Shown here piece by piece: positions 26,307-35,929 of a stretch of 64,000 nt of DNA. Position 1 is the stretch's first letter; each line of letters opens with the position of its first letter. The notes below the pieces were generated by a model. That model was not told the origin of the DNA, did no database searches, and saw nothing but the letters and a program-made list of their open reading frames with translations. The position numbers and the translations under genes are program-made. This stretch comes from Bog-473 sp963838835 (lineage in GTDB: Bacteria; Actinomycetota; Acidimicrobiia; Acidimicrobiales; RAAP-2), in assembly GCA_963838835.1 (NCBI GenBank), contig CAWITA010000035.1:62001-126000 (forward strand). The letters are read 5' to 3'.

Positions 26307-27720
26307 ATGCGTACCCCCCGCTTCCTCACACTCGCCGCCGCGGCCCTGGTGATGTCGTCGGCCACGGCCGCCACGGCCTCGGCGGTCGCGATCGGCACCG
26401 CCCCTGCGGCTGGGGCGGCCAGCCTGCCCAGCTGCAACCTCAAGGCGCTGGCCAACCACAAGGGTGTGGTCGACATCACCTTTTGGGAGTCGGCGTCGGA
26501 GGCCAATCTGACGACGCTGCAGTCGATCACCAACGCATTCAATTCCTCCCAGTCCAAGGTCCACGTCACCCTCGTCACCCAGGCCGGCTACGACGACACG
26601 TGGCAGAAGTACCTGGCGGGCCTCACCAACGGGCAGCTGCCCGACGCCGTCCAGCTCGAGGACCAGCGGACCCAGGCGGCGATCGACACCGACTCCTTCC
26701 TGCCGGTGCAGTCGTGCATCAACGCCGCCAAGTACTCGACGAGCGACTACCTGCCCCGCCCGCTCGCCTATTGGAAGGTGAACGGAGTGCAGTGGGCGCT
26801 CCCCTTCGCCGTCTCGGCGCCCATCCTCTACTACAACCAGAACGCCTTCACGAAGGCGGGCCTCAACCCGGCCGACCCGCCGACGACACTCCCACAGATG
26901 CTGACGGACGCCCAGAAACTCAAGGCGTCTGGGAGTGGCATGGGTCTCGTGTTGGACCCCTGGCACCTCGAAACCTGGCTGGCGTCGGCCAACCAGCTCT
27001 TCGTGAACAACAAGAACGGGCGCAGTGGGCGGGCCACCGCCGGCGTGTTCGACACCAAGACCGCCGTGTCCATCTTCAGCCAACTCGACCAGCTCGTGAA
27101 GTCGGGCGACGCCACCACCAACCCCTCGACCGGCCCAGACGAGTACGACAACCTGCTCGGGATCGGAAGCGGCAAGTACGGCATGACGGTCGAGACCTCC
27201 GCCGCGCTGGGCACGGTCACCCAGCTGTTGGCGGGCGGCCAGTACGCCAATGTCAAGCTCGGCATCGGCGCCTTCCCCGTCTACAGCACATCGGTGCAGG
27301 GGGGGATCGAACCGGGCGGTTCCGGCGTCTACATCTCGGACAAGGCGCCCGCCATCGACCAGGCGGCGTCGTGGCAGTACCTCTCCTACCTCTGCAACAC
27401 GCAGAGCCAAGCCACCTGGGCCGCAGGCACCGGCTACATCCCGGTTCGAAAGTCCTCGACGCAGACGGCGACCGTCCAGCACTTGTGGGCGACCAACCCC
27501 GGGTACAAGGTGGCCTACAACGAAATCAACAACGGCCTGAAATTCCCCCGCAACGTCGGGCTCTGTCATCGGGCCCTACGAGGACGTGCGCACCGACGTC
27601 CTCAACGCGGAGATCTCCATGTTCACCGGGGGCGTGTCGCCGGCCAGTGCCGTCAAGAGCGCGGAGTCGAACGTCAACAACACCATCTCGAGCTACAACA
27701 GCCGGCTGGGCGCGTCCTAA
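26307..27720 (+). CDS. ugpB: Extracellular solute-binding protein of the Ugp/sugar importer, one frame break
   Basis: About 470 aa, secreted. Signal peptide at residues 1-36 (FLTLAAAALVMSSATAATAS). The body has VVDITFWESASEANLTTLQS, VTLVTQAGYDDTWQKYLAGL, WALPFAVSAPILYYNQNAF and ATWAAGTGYIPVRKSS, as in type I sugar and UgpB-like binding proteins. Near 27558 one extra base shifts the frame; restoring it gives VIGPYEDVRTDVLNAEISMF and a proper end at TAA 27718-27720. The ligand could be glycerol-3-phosphate or a sugar; the symbols here follow the resemblance only. TAGGCA lies 6 nt before the ATG. Confidence 0.72.
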
Positions 27721-27945
27721 GCGCGGCGCCCGCGCCCTGCCGCCAGGCGACGCCGATCGTTGACCACGCAACCGAACCACGCACAGACAGGCCGCGCGCG
27801 ACGTGTCGACTCGACCGAAGGCCGTCTTGACGGGCCGAAAGTCACAAAGCGTTGGCAATAACCGCTACTGCGAGCCGCAGCCTGAGTATCCTCGATCGAC
27901 GGAAGGTCACTCCGAAGTGCGCGGGAGCATGTTGGAGGAACAGGC

Positions 27946-28869
27946 ATGGTCGTACAGGACTCCGAAAAGGTCGATCTCACCGCCTACCAGGTCCTGTTCG
28001 CACACAATCCTGAGGGCGTGCTCATCTCGACTCCTGACGGCCGCATCACCGCCGCCAACCCTGCCGCCTGCGCCCTCCTCGATCTGAGCGCCGACGAGAT
28101 CTGCCGCCTCGGCCACGTCGGCGTCTTCGACCAGGAGGACCCTCGTTGGCCGCTCGCGGTCGCCGAGAGAGACCGCACCGGATCGTCGGTGGGTGTGGCG
28201 CGTGTGCGCCGCGGCGACGGGCGCTACATCGAGATCGAGACGACGGCGCGGGTCTTTCATAATGAGAGCGGTGCCGTCCAGATCTTGCACCTCTTGCACG
28301 ACATCAGCCGCCGCGTGGCCGTCGAGCGCGAGATGGACGAGCTCAACGCCCGGCTGCTCGAGCTGGTCCGTGCTGACGAGCTGACCGGCTTTCACAACAG
28401 CCGCGGCCTGATCGCCTCGGGAACCCGGCTGCTCCAGGTCGCCGACCGCCAGGCGGTCGACATCCACATCCTCTATGTCGACGTGGGCAATGTGAAGGAG
28501 CTGAACGAGCGTCTGGGCCATCGGGCGGGCGATGCGGCGCTCCAAGCGGTTGCACGGGCGCTGTCGGTCACCTTCCGCAAGCACGACGTGCTCTCCCGCA
28601 TCGGAGGCACGGAGTTCCTCGTGCTCGCGTTCAATTTGGCCGAGCACGAGAGCATGACCATCACGAGCCAGATCCGCCACCACCTGGCCGCGCCAGAGAC
28701 GACGGCGTTCGTCGGCGCCGAGGTCGAGCTGGCCTTCGGCTGGTCCACGCGCCGGGCGGGCGACCCCGCGTCGCTCGAGGACCTGGTGGCACGCTCCGAC
28801 TTGGCCATGCGCGAGGCGCGGCGGGCCTGGGACTCGCCCCGCCGACCACACCTCCCGCTGGCGCTCTAG
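27946..28869 (+). CDS. PAS-GGDEF protein with a degenerate cyclase site
   Basis: 307 aa, no transmembrane helix. PAS domain at about 15-125 (LFAHNPEGVLISTPDGRIT, ILHLLHDISRR). GGDEF domain at about 145-300: RADELTGFHNSRGLI is typical, but the metal motif reads YVDVGNVKELNERLGH and the signature is RIGGTEF. In active diguanylate cyclases the third signature residue is Asp or Glu; Thr here, with Gly for the second Asp upstream, argues for a GTP-binding or protein-binding sensor rather than an active c-di-GMP synthase. A strong GGAGGA Shine-Dalgarno precedes the ATG. It is a monocistronic gene. Confidence 0.82.
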   Translation: MVVQDSEKVDLTAYQVLFAHNPEGVLISTPDGRITAANPAACALLDLSADEICRLGHVGVFDQEDPRWPLAVAERDRTGSSVGVARVRRGDGRYIEIETTARVFHNESGAVQILHLLHDISRRVAVEREMDELNARLLELVRADELTGFHNSRGLIASGTRLLQVADRQAVDIHILYVDVGNVKELNERLGHRAGDAALQAVARALSVTFRKHDVLSRIGGTEFLVLAFNLAEHESMTITSQIRHHLAAPETTAFVGAEVELAFGWSTRRAGDPASLEDLVARSDLAMREARRAWDSPRRPHLPLAL

Positions 28870-28961
28870 GACCACCGCACGCTGCCCGCCCCGGCCTGAC
28901 CCACCCCCGTCGCGGACGCCGAACACCCTGGCTGTTCAACTTTTGCCCAAATCCTATTAAA

Positions 28962-28995
28962 CCGCGTGAATTTAGCGATCCGCGTGGATTAGGGT
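28962..28995 (+). promoter_or_regulatory. Sulfate-operon promoter: two direct repeats and a leaderless -10 box
   Basis: CCGCGTGAATT (28962-28972) and CCGCGTGGATT (28980-28990) repeat with an 18-bp step. TAGGGT (28990-28995) follows, then 6 nt, then ATG 29002. The repeats would cover the -35 and spacer, so they are a candidate operator for sulfur control. The binding protein is unknown. Confidence 0.5.
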
Positions 28996-29001
28996 TAGTT
29001 C

Positions 29002-30051
29002 ATGGATACCAAAGACCCACGTCCGCTCGCGTCCGCAAGCGCCGCCTCGCCGCGGCACCGCTCCCGCCCCAAGATCGCCGCCGTCGGCGCGCTCGCGCTT
29101 TCGGCCCTGGTGCTGACTGCGCTCCCCGCCGGCGCCCAGACCGGGGGCACCGTGAACTTGGTCGCGTACTCCACGCCCAAGCCCGCCTTCACCGTGCTCG
29201 CCACCGACTTCGCCAAGACGAAGACGGGGGCCGGCGTCACCGTCACGCCATCCTTCGGTCCGTCCGGCACGCAGGCCACCGCGGTGGCGGACGGGCTGCC
29301 GGCGGATCTCGTGAACTTCTCGCTCGCGCCCGACATGGACAAGCTGGTCAAGGCAGGCCTGGTTTCGTCTTCGTGGGACAGCGGACCGACCAAGGGCATG
29401 GTGACCGACTCCATCGTGTCGTTCGTCGTGCGCCCGGGGAATCCCAAGCACATCACCACCTGGGCCGACCTGGTCAAGTCGGGCGTGCAGGTCGTCACGC
29501 CCAACGTGTTCAGCTCGGGCAGCGCCAAATGGAACCTGATGGCGGCGTACGGCGCCGAGATACACCAGGGCAAGACCCCCGCCCAGGCCCAGACCTACCT
29601 GTCGGAGCTCCTGCACAACGCCGTGGCCCAGCCCTCGAGCGCCAGCGCCGCCCTGCAGACCTTCCTGTCGGGCCAGGGTGACGTGCTGCTCGACTACGAG
29701 GACGATGCCCTCTACGCCAAGTCCAAGGGCGAGCCGGTCGACGTCATCACCCCACCGCAGACCATCTTGATCCAGAACCCGATCGCCGTGACCAAGACGG
29801 CCAGCCCGGCCGCCAAGGCCTTCCTCACCTACCTGCTCTCCCCCGCCGGCCAGACCGTCTGGGGCCAGCAGGGCTACCGCCCGGTGCTGCCCTCGGTCGC
29901 GGCCAAGTTCAACTTCCCCAAGCCGAAGACGCTCTTCACCATCGACAGCCTGGGCGGTTGGACGGCGGTGAACACCAAGTTCTTCGACCCCCAGACGGGC
30001 ATCGTGGCCAGGGTCGAACAGGGTCTCGGCGTCTCCACGGCCAGCGGGTAG
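29002..30051 (+). CDS. cysP: Sulfate/thiosulfate-binding protein
   Basis: 349 aa, exported: N-terminal signal PKIAAVGALALSALVLTALPAGAQ. The mature part has VNLVAYSTPKPAFTVLATDF, PSFGPSGTQATAVADGLPAD, VRPGNPKHITTWADLVKSGV and VFSSGSAKWNLMAAYG, the sulfate-pocket blocks of Sbp/CysP. It captures sulfate outside the membrane and delivers it to the permeases encoded next. First gene of a four-gene operon. Confidence 0.9.
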   Translation: MDTKDPRPLASASAASPRHRSRPKIAAVGALALSALVLTALPAGAQTGGTVNLVAYSTPKPAFTVLATDFAKTKTGAGVTVTPSFGPSGTQATAVADGLPADLVNFSLAPDMDKLVKAGLVSSSWDSGPTKGMVTDSIVSFVVRPGNPKHITTWADLVKSGVQVVTPNVFSSGSAKWNLMAAYGAEIHQGKTPAQAQTYLSELLHNAVAQPSSASAALQTFLSGQGDVLLDYEDDALYAKSKGEPVDVITPPQTILIQNPIAVTKTASPAAKAFLTYLLSPAGQTVWGQQGYRPVLPSVAAKFNFPKPKTLFTIDSLGGWTAVNTKFFDPQTGIVARVEQGLGVSTASG

Positions 30052-30057
30052 GCGCCG

Positions 30058-30981
30058 ATGACCGACGTCGGAGCCACCATCGCCGATCTGGGTCTCCCGG
30101 GCGGCGATGCGACCTCCACCGACCGTCGGCGAGCGGGCGGGCGCGGGCAACGTAATCCCCCCCTGGCCCCGTCGCCCGCCCTGGTCACGGCGGGCAGGCT
30201 CACGGCCCGCATCGGCGGCCCTGCGCTCGCCGTCACCTACCTGTCTCTCCTGGTCCTCCTGCCGCTCGCCGCGCTGGTCACCAACGCCTTCAGCGACGGC
30301 TGGGCCGACTTCTGGCGCGCGGTCACCCAGCCCGAGGCTCTCGCCGCGCTGGAGCTGAGCCTCGGTGCTGCCGCCGTCGTCGCCGTGTTCAACTCAATCG
30401 CTGGCCTGGTCATCGCCTTCGTGCTCGTCCGCGACGACTTTCGCGGCAAGGCTCTCGTGAGCGCGGTCATCGACCTGCCCTTCGCACTCCCGACCATCGT
30501 GGCCGGTCTCACGTTGCTCGCGCTCTACGGCCCCAACAGTCCCTTCCACGTCGACCTCGCCGACACCCGCCTCGGGATCGTCTCCGCCCTGGCCTTCGTG
30601 ACGCTGCCCTTCTGCGTCCGCAGCGTCCAACCGGTGCTGGCCGAGCTCGATGCGGAATCGGAGGAGGCCGCGTCCTCCCTCGGCGCCACCAGCCGCCAGG
30701 TGCTCCGCCGCGTGACATTGCCCAGCCTTCTCCCGTCGGTCCTGGCCGGGGCCGGTCTCGCCTTCGCCCGCGCCGTCGGCGAGTTCGGCTCGGTGGTGCT
30801 GATCTCGGGCAACCTCCCGTTCAAGACGGAAGTCGCCTCCTCGTGGATCTTCGGCCTGGTGCAGAGCGACGACATCCAGGCGGCCAGTGCCGTGTCGATC
30901 GTCCTCGTGGCGATCGCGTTGCTGGTGCTCCTCGCAATCGGCTGGGCGCGCCGCCGCTTCAACATCTCGGACTCGGTGTGA
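30058..30981 (+). CDS. cysT: Sulfate ABC permease CysT
   Basis: 307 aa, six transmembrane helices after a 45-residue polar N-terminus. The EAA loop reads SEEAASSLGATSRQVLRRVT, and FARAVGEFGSVVLISGNLPF is typical of CysT/ModB-class permeases. Its stop overlaps the next GTG (GTGA). Confidence 0.88.
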   Translation: MTDVGATIADLGLPGGDATSTDRRRAGGRGQRNPPLAPSPALVTAGRLTARIGGPALAVTYLSLLVLLPLAALVTNAFSDGWADFWRAVTQPEALAALELSLGAAAVVAVFNSIAGLVIAFVLVRDDFRGKALVSAVIDLPFALPTIVAGLTLLALYGPNSPFHVDLADTRLGIVSALAFVTLPFCVRSVQPVLAELDAESEEAASSLGATSRQVLRRVTLPSLLPSVLAGAGLAFARAVGEFGSVVLISGNLPFKTEVASSWIFGLVQSDDIQAASAVSIVLVAIALLVLLAIGWARRRFNISDSV

Positions 30982-31799
30982 GGGGCTCCCGTTGGCGCCT
31001 GCCGCTGCGCTTCGGCGTGCTCGGCTACCTCGCCTTCCTGGTGATCCTGCCCGTGTCCACGGTGTTCTACCGCGCCTTTCAGCACGGACTCGGCACGGCG
31101 TGGGATGCCCTCACCGCGCCGGCCGCTCTGCACGCACTGTGGCTGACGCTGCTCGTGGCGGCCATCGCCGTGCCGATGAACACGATCTTCGGGGTCGGTG
31201 TCTCGCTCATCCTCGCCCGCCATCGCTTCCCGGGGTCCTGGCTGCTCGATGCGCTGGTCGACATCCCGCTCGCCATCTCCCCGGTCGTCATCGGCCTCGG
31301 GCTGATCCTCGTCTACGGCAAGACCGGGTGGTTCGGCAACTGGTTGGCCGCCCACGGCATTACCGTCATTTTCTCGGTGCCCGGCATCGTGATGGCCTCC
31401 GCCGCCGTGTCCCTGCCCTACGTCGTGCGGTCGGTGCTGCCGGTCCTCCAGGAGATCGGCACCGAGCAAGAGCAGGCGGCCCGCACGCTCGGCGCCGGGC
31501 CCTTCACGGTGTTCCGTCGCATCACACTGCCCAACATCCGACGGGGCCTGACCTACGGCGTCACGCTGACCACCGCCCGCGTCCTCGGCGAGTTCGGCGC
31601 GGTGGTCATCGTCTCGGGCGCGATCGCCGGCAAGACCGAGACCCTCACCTTGTTCGTCTCGGACAGCATCGACAACCTGGATCCCCAGAGCGCCTACGTG
31701 GGGGCGGTGGCATTGTGCCTCTCTGCCCTCCTTGTGCTTACGATCTTGACCGTGACCGATCGTAAACGCGACGCCTGGCACGGCAAGGTGGCCGCATGA
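30978..31799 (+). CDS. cysW: Sulfate ABC permease CysW
   Basis: 273 aa from GTG 30978. Has QEQAARTLGAGPFTVFRRIT as the EAA loop and ARVLGEFGAVVIVSGAIAGK, the CysW counterpart of the CysT block. YVGAVALCLSALLVLTILTV is the last helix. The stop overlaps the ATG of cysA. Confidence 0.88.
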   Translation: MRGSRWRLPLRFGVLGYLAFLVILPVSTVFYRAFQHGLGTAWDALTAPAALHALWLTLLVAAIAVPMNTIFGVGVSLILARHRFPGSWLLDALVDIPLAISPVVIGLGLILVYGKTGWFGNWLAAHGITVIFSVPGIVMASAAVSLPYVVRSVLPVLQEIGTEQEQAARTLGAGPFTVFRRITLPNIRRGLTYGVTLTTARVLGEFGAVVIVSGAIAGKTETLTLFVSDSIDNLDPQSAYVGAVALCLSALLVLTILTVTDRKRDAWHGKVAA

Positions 31800-32782
31800 G
31801 CATCAACGTGCAGGGGATCTCGAAGAAGTTCGGCGACGCCGTGGCCCTCGACGACGTGTCGCTCGAAGTGCCGACGGGCTCGCTCACCGCCCTGCTGGGT
31901 CCGAGCGGCGGCGGCAAGTCGACGCTGCTGCGCATCATCGCCGGCCTCGACACGCCCGACGCCGGCACGGTGCGCATCGAGGGCGAGGACCTCACCGCGA
32001 CGCCGGCCCGCAGCCGCGGGGTCGGGTTCTGCTTCCAGCACTACGCCCCGTTCCGCCACCTGACGGTCCGCCGCAACGTGGCCTTCGGGCTCGAGATCCG
32101 GCACCGCCCCAAGGCCGAGATCAGGGCCCGAGTGGACGAACTGCTCGAGCTGGTGGGCCTGACCCACCTGGGTGAGCGCTACCCGTCCCAGCTCTCGGGC
32201 GGCCAACGCCAGCGGATGGCGCTGGCCCGGGCCTTGGCCATCGAGCCGAAGGTGCTGCTGCTCGACGAACCTTTCGGGGCGCTCGACGCCCAGGTGCGCA
32301 CCCAGCTGCGCCAATGGCTGCGCGACCTGCATCACACGCTGCAGGTGACCACGGTGCTCGTCACCCACGACCAGGAGGAGGCCATGGAAGTGGCCGACCG
32401 CCTGGCCATCATCAACCACGGCCGCCTCGAGCAGGTGGGCACGCCGGCGGACATGTACGACCACCCGGCCAACGAGTTCGTCCTCACCTTCTTGGGCCCG
32501 GCGACCCGGCTGGGCGGCCAGTGGGTCCGACCCCACGACCTGGTGGTGCACCGCAGCGAGGACGGCAAGCCGTCGCCGCACGCGGTCGAGGGAACGGTGA
32601 CCCGGATCACCCATCTTGGCTTCGAGGTCAAGGTCGACGTGAGCCTCTCGGCCGGCGTCGACTGCTGGGTCCAACTGAGCCGCGGCACGGCCGCCGAGCT
32701 CGGCCTCGAAACCGGTGATCAGGTCTGGGTGGCCCGCGCCGATGCGTCGGTGCCCGACCGGTTCCCGATACTCACCGTGTGA
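31796..32782 (+). CDS. cysA: Sulfate ABC transporter ATPase CysA
   Basis: 328 aa. Walker A GPSGGGKST, Q-loop CFQHYAPFRHLTV, signature LSGGQRQRMALARAL, Walker B VLLLDEPFGALDA, switch His in LVTHDQEEAMEVA. FQHYAPFRHLTVRRNVAFGL is characteristic of CysA. A C-terminal TOBE-like regulatory part follows (LGGQWVRPHDLVVHRS). Last gene of the operon; binding protein plus two permeases plus ATPase make a complete importer. Confidence 0.92.
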   Translation: MSINVQGISKKFGDAVALDDVSLEVPTGSLTALLGPSGGGKSTLLRIIAGLDTPDAGTVRIEGEDLTATPARSRGVGFCFQHYAPFRHLTVRRNVAFGLEIRHRPKAEIRARVDELLELVGLTHLGERYPSQLSGGQRQRMALARALAIEPKVLLLDEPFGALDAQVRTQLRQWLRDLHHTLQVTTVLVTHDQEEAMEVADRLAIINHGRLEQVGTPADMYDHPANEFVLTFLGPATRLGGQWVRPHDLVVHRSEDGKPSPHAVEGTVTRITHLGFEVKVDVSLSAGVDCWVQLSRGTAAELGLETGDQVWVARADASVPDRFPILTV

Positions 32783-33006
32783 ACGGACCCCGCACCGGAG
32801 TGCCGCCTCGTCCGCGGTGATCCGGGCGGCGATGCCTATCGAGCGAAGGGTGGGGATCAGTAACGGGTTGACGATGATTCTCGGGCGCTTTGCCAGTGAG
32901 GTCGAAGGGCACAGACGCCGCGCCACCCTCGCCGACATGGAAGCAGCGGGAGCAGCGACCCCGACTGTCCCGTTCAATGACGTTGTCAATGCGGCAACAG
33001 GGAAGA

Positions 33007-33543
33007 TCAGACCAAGCGATACTCCCAGCCCTCTTGCCACACGAACTCCTCTGACGCCAGGTCTCGCAGGTCACGACCCTCGATGAAGCGCTCGAGCGCC
33101 CATCGCGTTGCCACATGTCCGACGATCAGGACTCTCTGCTCATCCCATCGCGTCGGTAGGTCCGTGAAGACACGGCCAACACGATCGGTGGCGAGCGTCC
33201 AGCTTTCGCCCTGCGGATAGGGCATTTCGAGATAGGCGCGACGGTCGCCATGGACCTCGGGCGCTGGCGCCCCGTTCAGGAGTCCATAGTCACATTCTCT
33301 GAGTCGCCAATCCTTCAAGATGGGGACATGCGTACCCGAGAAGGCAATCTCGACGGTCTCGACTGCTCGAGCGAGATCAGACACGAAGACGGCCGCGACG
33401 CCGTCGTGACGACGGCGTCGACCAAGAGCAGCGGCATACTCCTTGCCGGCCGCTGAGAGCCGGCCGGGCAGCCATCCGGTGGCGACTCCCCTCTCGTTGT
33501 CCTCCGTCATGGCGTGTGTCTCGTAGACGATCTGGATGCCCAT
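33007..33543 (-). CDS. Histidine-phosphatase superfamily protein with a variant RHG box
   Basis: 178 aa. The phospho-acceptor His lies in YETHAMTEDNERG, where the usual Arg-His-Gly is Thr-His-Ala. The second catalytic His is in VLIVGHVATRWALE, and FVSDLARAVETVEIAF supplies a phosphate-binding Arg. GVATGWLPGRLSAAGKEYA is a conserved block of this sub-branch. It is probably a phosphatase of a small metabolite; the altered box makes phosphoglycerate mutase activity unlikely. Confidence 0.75.
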   Translation of the reverse strand: MGIQIVYETHAMTEDNERGVATGWLPGRLSAAGKEYAAALGRRRRHDGVAAVFVSDLARAVETVEIAFSGTHVPILKDWRLRECDYGLLNGAPAPEVHGDRRAYLEMPYPQGESWTLATDRVGRVFTDLPTRWDEQRVLIVGHVATRWALERFIEGRDLRDLASEEFVWQEGWEYRLV

Positions 33544-33802
33544 GGCGGCGGTCTAGCACGAGGCTCTTCGGCGCCCCCAGACACGTCCCTCTCCGGGGTC
33601 AAAGAGCACGCCGCCGATCGCCGCAACCCACACCGGGAACGTGGCGCCCTCGGGCTCAAGCAACATCATCAGGCTCCTCAGGAACCGCGTCAACGGGTAC
33701 AGCCGAACCACACGGCGCGACGTGTCCGCACGTTGCCCCAGCCTGCCCAAGCGATGTGTCGCACGTGGGACGAACGATGTCGAGTCAGCTACGGACGGCC
33801 GA

Positions 33803-34000
33803 TCATGGGGAGCATCCCGCGGGTTGGGGCACCGTGCAGAGCGACGGGGCGAGCTTCGCAGTCGGCGCGGAATCGTTGGTATGCGACAGCGGGACAGCAA
33901 TGCCGCCGACGAGGTACATGGCGACGCCGAGTGCCACGCCGAGGCCGAAGAGGCGGAGACGCCTGATCGGTGTCACGCCGCATCCCCCGCGTCGCGACAC
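33803..34000 (-). CDS. Possible small exported or membrane protein
   Basis: 65 aa. A basic start (RRLRL) and a hydrophobic helix FGLGVALGVAMYLVGGIAV make a signal anchor, followed by about 28 polar residues with two cysteines. There is no homology I recognise, and no clear Shine-Dalgarno. The surrounding 1.4 kb holds no other convincing gene. Confidence 0.3.
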   Translation of the reverse strand: MSRRGGCGVTPIRRLRLFGLGVALGVAMYLVGGIAVPLSHTNDSAPTAKLAPSLCTVPQPAGCSP

Positions 34001-34218
34001 GCGCCAACGTCACTGCACGCGACGGCGGAGCCACTCTGGTAGTAGTTCTCCCCGAGCCGCTCAGCCCGCATTCGATCGCGCCGCGGCATTCCGTTTCCGG
34101 TCAGGACGCCCGACACCCGGTCATGACGATCCTCGGGAGACTCGACCGCACGCTTGCCATCACGGGGGTCCACGATCTTCGGATTGTGAGGGCGCATGAG
34201 CGTCTCCCTGCTCACTCC

Positions 34219-34282
34219 AAAACAACGGAAAAACAACGGAAAAACAACCGACAAACAACCGACAAACAACCGACAAACAACC
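34219..34282. repeat. 11-bp tandem repeat, nearly six copies, low GC
   Basis: Units of AAAACAACGGA (two copies) grade into CAAACAACCGA (three copies, after one intermediate), and a last partial copy ends at 34282. All are in direct orientation without spacers. The array is A/C-rich in GC-rich surroundings and has no coding explanation. It resembles a small iteron or minisatellite array. Confidence 0.85.
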
Positions 34283-34958
34283 TAGCCTGGAGGTTCGCTG
34301 TAAGAAAGTGCGATCATCGCGTCTTCGACCCGCACATCGGGACACACGGTCGTCGGGCAATACAGCGTCGTTCGTGGCCGACGAGCTCGTGTTCCCGAAA
34401 CCCCTGCCAGGACCTCTGTGGTCACGGCTTGCGAGAGGAATCCGGACCACACTTCTTGGGGCTGAGTTTCGGAGCGAGGTGCCCACCGGTCACCCGCTGT
34501 TCAAGACCCGGGTACGAGCGGCCGCATCTCGCCAGCAATGAGATGACGCCCCAAGGATGCGCGCATCGAGCGGCACCACACGACGACTCGGTTCGAGATC
34601 GACCCGGCCGTTCTCATCCTTGATCGAGTGTGCGCTGGCACGTCGACGACGGCGCCGGCGCGGTACGCATGTTTCGCAACACGACCACGACACCGCAGAG
34701 ACGCGCAAGACGAGCGGACTCCCGTCCTATCGATAACCGAGGTCGCGCCGCGAGCTGGTCCGGGCAAGGCGGCAGCCGAGCGGCAGGTTGATCTCGCAAC
34801 CCCGTTCTGTCGCTGCGAGCACGTGTCGGCCGCCGCACGACAGTGACCGAGACGGCTGGTCACCAACATGCTCCACGCCGATCCCAACGAGCGGCCTTTG
34901 GTCGGAGACTCAGGGGATACGGACGAGGGGTTGCACCTGTTTCGGGCCCAGGTTGAGT
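34283..34958. other. Gene-poor stretch upstream of the desaturase
   Basis: About 680 bp in which short open frames exist on both strands, but none shows a recognisable domain, a signal peptide or a ribosome binding site. Together with 33550-33800 and 34001-34218 it forms the longest non-coding region in the first half of the window. Confidence 0.5.
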
Positions 34959-34964
34959 TAGGGT
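34959..34964 (+). promoter_or_regulatory. -10 box TAGGGT for a leaderless desaturase mRNA
   Basis: TAGGGT, then 5 nt, then GTG at 34970. This decides the start codon: an in-frame ATG at 34868 lies upstream of the promoter. Confidence 0.5.
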
Positions 34965-34969
34965 GGCCG

Positions 34970-35929
34970 GTGGCCGAAAGCACTGCCGTTATCAGCGTCG
35001 CTACCGATCCCGAGGCACCCGCCGATGAGGAAGCCTTGGATGTCAAGACGGTGTGGCAGCAGGTCGCCCTGGCTCTGTTCATCGCGATTCCGTTTGCAGC
35101 GCTGATCGTGGCCGTGCCAGTCCTTTGGGGTTGGGGTCTTGGATGGCGTGATGTTGTCATTGCAGCCGCGATGTACGTTTTCACCGGTCACGGTGTGACG
35201 ATCGGATTCCACCGCTTCTTCACACATCGCGCCTTTCGCGCCAAGCGTTGGATGCAGGTGGTGCTAGCCATCGCGGGAAGCATGGCCATCCAAGGACCCC
35301 TGGTCCGCTGGGTAGCTGATCACCGTAAGCATCATCGGTTCTCCGACCACGAAGGCGACCCCCATTCACCCTGGCATTATGGGCGCAGCGTCACCGCCCT
35401 CGCCCGGGGCTTCTGGCATTCGCATCTCGGCTGGCTGTTCAACGACCAGACCTCTCAGCAGAAGTTCGCACCCGATCTCTGCAAAGACGGCGTTCTTTCT
35501 GGTATCTCGCGTACCTTCCCGCTGTGGGTAGCCCTGTCGATACTCATTCCCCCCGTTGTCGGCGGCCTTTGGGGTTGGTCGTGGCAGAGTGCTTTGTGGG
35601 CGTTTTTCTGGGGAAGCCTGGTGCGGGTCGCCGTGCTCCATCACGTGACCTTTGCCATCAATTCCGTGTGCCACATCACGGGACGGCGTCCGTTCAAGAC
35701 AGCGGACGAGAGCCGCAACGTATGGTGGTTGGCGGTGCCGTCGTTGGGCGAGGCTTGGCATAATTTCCATCACGCTGCGCCAAGCTCGGCGCGCCACGGT
35801 GTCGGTCGATTCCAGATCGACAGCAGCGCCATGATCATCCGTGTCATGGAACGCCTTCATTGGGTGCAAAAAGTGCGCTGGCCTGATGCTGGCTTTGTGG
35901 CCAAGCGCCAAGTCAACGTTCTGACCTGA
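34970..35929 (+). CDS. Acyl-CoA delta-9-type fatty-acid desaturase
   Basis: 319 aa integral membrane di-iron desaturase. The three histidine boxes are intact: HRFFTH, HRKHHRF and HNFHH. Four transmembrane helices in two pairs separate them (ALALFIAIPFAALIVAVPVL; LWVALSILIPPVVGGLWG). It inserts a cis double bond into a saturated acyl-CoA with O2 and electrons from a ferredoxin or cytochrome b5-like partner, which is not encoded here. WVADHRKHHRFSDHEGDPHS is the family hallmark. Confidence 0.9.
   Translation: MAESTAVISVATDPEAPADEEALDVKTVWQQVALALFIAIPFAALIVAVPVLWGWGLGWRDVVIAAAMYVFTGHGVTIGFHRFFTHRAFRAKRWMQVVLAIAGSMAIQGPLVRWVADHRKHHRFSDHEGDPHSPWHYGRSVTALARGFWHSHLGWLFNDQTSQQKFAPDLCKDGVLSGISRTFPLWVALSILIPPVVGGLWGWSWQSALWAFFWGSLVRVAVLHHVTFAINSVCHITGRRPFKTADESRNVWWLAVPSLGEAWHNFHHAAPSSARHGVGRFQIDSSAMIIRVMERLHWVQKVRWPDAGFVAKRQVNVLT

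Noticed and set aside
1094..27720. A joint glycerol/glycerol-3-phosphate system of glpK and the Ugp-like importer
   Set aside because: The genes are more than 20 kb apart with unrelated genes between, and the binding-protein ligand is not established.
33553..33900. A 115-aa minus-strand protein
   Set aside because: No signal, domain or ribosome site; composition resembles non-coding frames nearby.
34219..34282. CRISPR array
   Set aside because: Units are 11 bp with no spacers and no cas genes nearby.
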